Assembly: GCA_017560855.1 (NCBI GenBank)
Contig: JAFZEB010000063.1
Span: forward strand, 1-6,220
Reading direction: 5' to 3'
Length of the DNA stretch: 6,220 bases
Origin: Ruminiclostridium sp.
GTDB lineage: Bacteria; Bacillota; Clostridia; Oscillospirales; Oscillospiraceae
Positions 4,230-6,220 of the stretch are shown in pieces. Each line of letters starts with the position of its first letter. The stretch's first letter is position 1. A program made the translations under genes and the position numbers. Under the pieces are notes generated by a model. The model was not told where the DNA came from and did no database searches. It worked only from the letters and a program-made list of their open reading frames with translations.

Positions 4230-6220
4230 ATGAAAAAGAGAATATTGTCTCTGTTCCTGGCCTTTGTGATGGCCGTGGGCCTGCTGCCCATGAGTGTGCT
4301 GGCGACGGAATCTGCCGCCACGGTCATCTATACCGGCAACGACTGGCCCATCAATAGCTATCATGTGGCTTCCATCTCCCTGGCTGGAGCCGAAGTGGAT
4401 TACCAGAGTGGATACCATGTCTATCTGAACGCAGCCACGGCCAGGGATGTGGAAATCACCCTGACGGTCACTGCCGGCGGAAGACTTTCTGGCAATCTGG
4501 GCGTAAACTGGAACGATGAGCCCACCAATACCAAAACGTATACCACCAGACTGGTGGATGGTGAGGCCGTCGTGAAGGTCTACGCTTACAAGGCCAGCGG
4601 TGCTGGCGCATCCAGAAGCGGCACCAAGACATTTTATCTGCATACAGCGGCGGCCAATAGTGTTCCTGTTTTGGCTGATGGTGTGTCTTCCCGGGTCACT
4701 GCCACCGTCACCGCAGGCAATCTCTATGAGCTGGATCTGACCAAGATTTTTTATGATTCTGATGGAGATGAGTTGCACTACTCCGTGTCTGTTGACGGGA
4801 AAGAGACAGCACTAAGTACTCCCCAATACAGCTATACCAACCAAAACGCCGGAACCTATACGATGGTCTTCTCTGCCACCGATGGCAAAGGCTCTTCCGC
4901 TGCAACCTATACCGTGGATCTTACTGTGGAAAACTCCACAGAGACCAAGACCATGACCGTTTCCGTACCGGAAGCGCTGACACCTGTGTTCTATGCTTCC
5001 ATAGGTTTTGGTGATGACGGCTGCGACCGGTTGGGCGAGGAAGTGGAAGCCATTAAGGGTGTTACTGCAGATGGCGTGACCGTCTATACCGTGAATTACC
5101 CAATCAATGCCGCTATGCTGAGTGTTCGGGCTGACGGCTGGGGCGGCATGGCCTTTGAAGCTGTGGATGGTGGCGCAGTTGTCATGCGAACCGTTCAGAT
5201 GTCTGTGATGGACTATAATGAGAATCCCGCCGAAAGCACCAATGCCGTCACCTATGACGGCCATACCGCTGCGGCGGGCACCAACGGCTGGCTGTTGGTT
5301 GTCGGTAAGGAGTACATGTATAAAGCTGTGCCGAAATCCGGCGATCTTGCCACTGTGACGAAGGCGGAGGGTCTTGTCGACGGTGTGGACACATATATTG
5401 CCGAGCTCATACTGGGTATCCATAATCCTCTGACCATTACCGTGACCACCGGCGCCACAGCCCAACTGTACAAATACAACCAGTATTACAGCAACACGGA
5501 GCTGGATGCCAAGATTATCAAGGACAACGACGATGGAACCACGACCTATTCCTTTGTTGCTGATACTAAAAACGGAAACTATATCTATCGGGTCTCCATG
5601 GAGGGCAAGATCACCAAGGCCGGTTGGCTGGCATGGGGGAAGCAGGATTTGACTGTGGAGCACACCGATGGGGACAAGGCCAATACCTGGCGGCTGGATG
5701 ACTACTCCGCTGTTGGCCAGAACAACAGCGGGATCACGGAAGACAGTGTCCTGCTGAACATCAATGGCCGCAACCACTTGGACCTGTCCGTGGGACAGAG
5801 CAAGACCCTGAAGGCATACCGTGCCTGGGAGATCATCCCTGTCTCCTATAATAATTACATCATCGAGCCTGACTTCCACTTCAATGTAGTTTGGGAGTCT
5901 CAGGAAGACGTGATCAGCCTGGCTGACAAGGAAAACCCCATGACCGGCGGTGAAAGCTGGCAGACCCTGACGGCCAATCAGCCCGGTACTGCCATCCTCG
6001 AAGTGACCTATGATGCCATTCAGGTTTCTGGGGGAAGCTATGACGGCGCATATGGCGCTTCTGACCCGGCCCGCACCGGCCTGGTGGTGGTCACCGTGGG
6101 CGGGACCACCCCTAACGTAAACTTTGGTATCCACGGCAAGACCAGCCAGGGCAGCACTACCTTCAGCGAGAGCAACGCCAAAGCCTGGGATGCTGAGTTC
6201 GACACCCTGTACTTTACCGG
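4230..6220 (+). CDS. Large secreted multidomain (Ig/cadherin-like) protein under cobalamin riboswitch control, 3' end cut by window
   Basis: The frame stays open for 663 codons to the window edge. Residues 1-25 are a signal peptide: KKR, a hydrophobic core, then VLA before a likely cut ahead of TE. The mature part is beta-rich, with a single cysteine (C265) and no membrane helix. Modules by eye: about 31-140; a cadherin/Ig-like domain at 143-235 with acidic DSDGDELHYSV (176-186) and the closing ATDGKGSSA...TVDLTVEN (216-235); about 237-330, containing ADGWGGMAFEAVDGG; about 336-470, ending YIYRVSMEGKITKAGWL; and a Big2-like stretch at about 513-625 with LSVGQSKTLKAY and LTANQPGTAILEVTYD. A surface anchor (SLH or LPXTG) and any ligand-binding domain would be beyond the window. 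I do not recognise the exact family. Expression only in low cobalamin is inferred from the upstream riboswitch and terminators; a role in corrinoid capture is a guess from that. Confidence 0.9.
   Translation, partial: MKKRILSLFLAFVMAVGLLPMSVLATESAATVIYTGNDWPINSYHVASISLAGAEVDYQSGYHVYLNAATARDVEITLTVTAGGRLSGNLGVNWNDEPTNTKTYTTRLVDGEAVVKVYAYKASGAGASRSGTKTFYLHTAAANSVPVLADGVSSRVTATVTAGNLYELDLTKIFYDSDGDELHYSVSVDGKETALSTPQYSYTNQNAGTYTMVFSATDGKGSSAATYTVDLTVENSTETKTMTVSVPEALTPVFYASIGFGDDGCDRLGEEVEAIKGVTADGVTVYTVNYPINAAMLSVRADGWGGMAFEAVDGGAVVMRTVQMSVMDYNENPAESTNAVTYDGHTAAAGTNGWLLVVGKEYMYKAVPKSGDLATVTKAEGLVDGVDTYIAELILGIHNPLTITVTTGATAQLYKYNQYYSNTELDAKIIKDNDDGTTTYSFVADTKNGNYIYRVSMEGKITKAGWLAWGKQDLTVEHTDGDKANTWRLDDYSAVGQNNSGITEDSVLLNINGRNHLDLSVGQSKTLKAYRAWEIIPVSYNNYIIEPDFHFNVVWESQEDVISLADKENPMTGGESWQTLTANQPGTAILEVTYDAIQVSGGSYDGAYGASDPARTGLVVVTVGGTTPNVNFGIHGKTSQGSTTFSESNAKAWDAEFDTLYFT

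Noticed and set aside
4812..6134. Long minus-strand open frame (440 codons), and another at 4212-4778, opposite the secreted-protein gene
   Set aside because: Composition shadows: no ribosome binding site or recognisable domain, while the plus strand has a Shine-Dalgarno, signal peptide and modular protein across the whole interval.

Overview
The window suggests a Gram-positive, moderately GC-rich anaerobic firmicute, probably a gut clostridium of the Oscillospiraceae/Flavonifractor kind. This rests on AAGGAGG-type ribosome binding sites, SigA-like promoters very close to consensus, a Firmicutes-style signal peptide (MKKRIL...VLA|TE) and a cobalamin riboswitch with an attached intrinsic-terminator platform. 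The genus is an inference from style, not from a marker gene.

Left part (1-3499, minus strand): a tightly packed ABC importer operon of the dipeptide/oligopeptide (Dpp/Opp) family. It is transcribed right to left as permease B, permease C, ATPase D, ATPase F, and the last gene runs off the left edge. The B-C gap is 12 nt, and the C-D and D-F junctions are 8-nt overlaps. No substrate-binding protein gene is visible, so the substrate cannot be named.

Middle part (3500-4229, no protein gene): a dense control region. Two back-to-back promoters drive the importer operon leftward (exact TTGACA-N17-TATAAT) and a rightward transcript (TTGACT-N16-TATACT). The rightward transcript starts at a 7-bp palindrome. 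It then carries a cobalamin riboswitch aptamer (about 3790-4040), a first terminator hairpin, a GC-rich hairpin, a second and stronger terminator, another hairpin and a good ribosome binding site.

Right part (4230-6220, plus strand): the first 663 codons of a large secreted protein that is still open at the window edge. It has a clear signal peptide and a chain of beta-rich, immunoglobulin/cadherin-like modules. Its only evident regulator is the cobalamin riboswitch. The main point of interest is therefore a B12-repressed extracellular protein, which may take part in corrinoid capture at the cell surface, divergently arranged with a peptide-type ABC importer. The corrinoid role is a hypothesis from the regulation; no cobalamin-binding domain is visible in the part shown.
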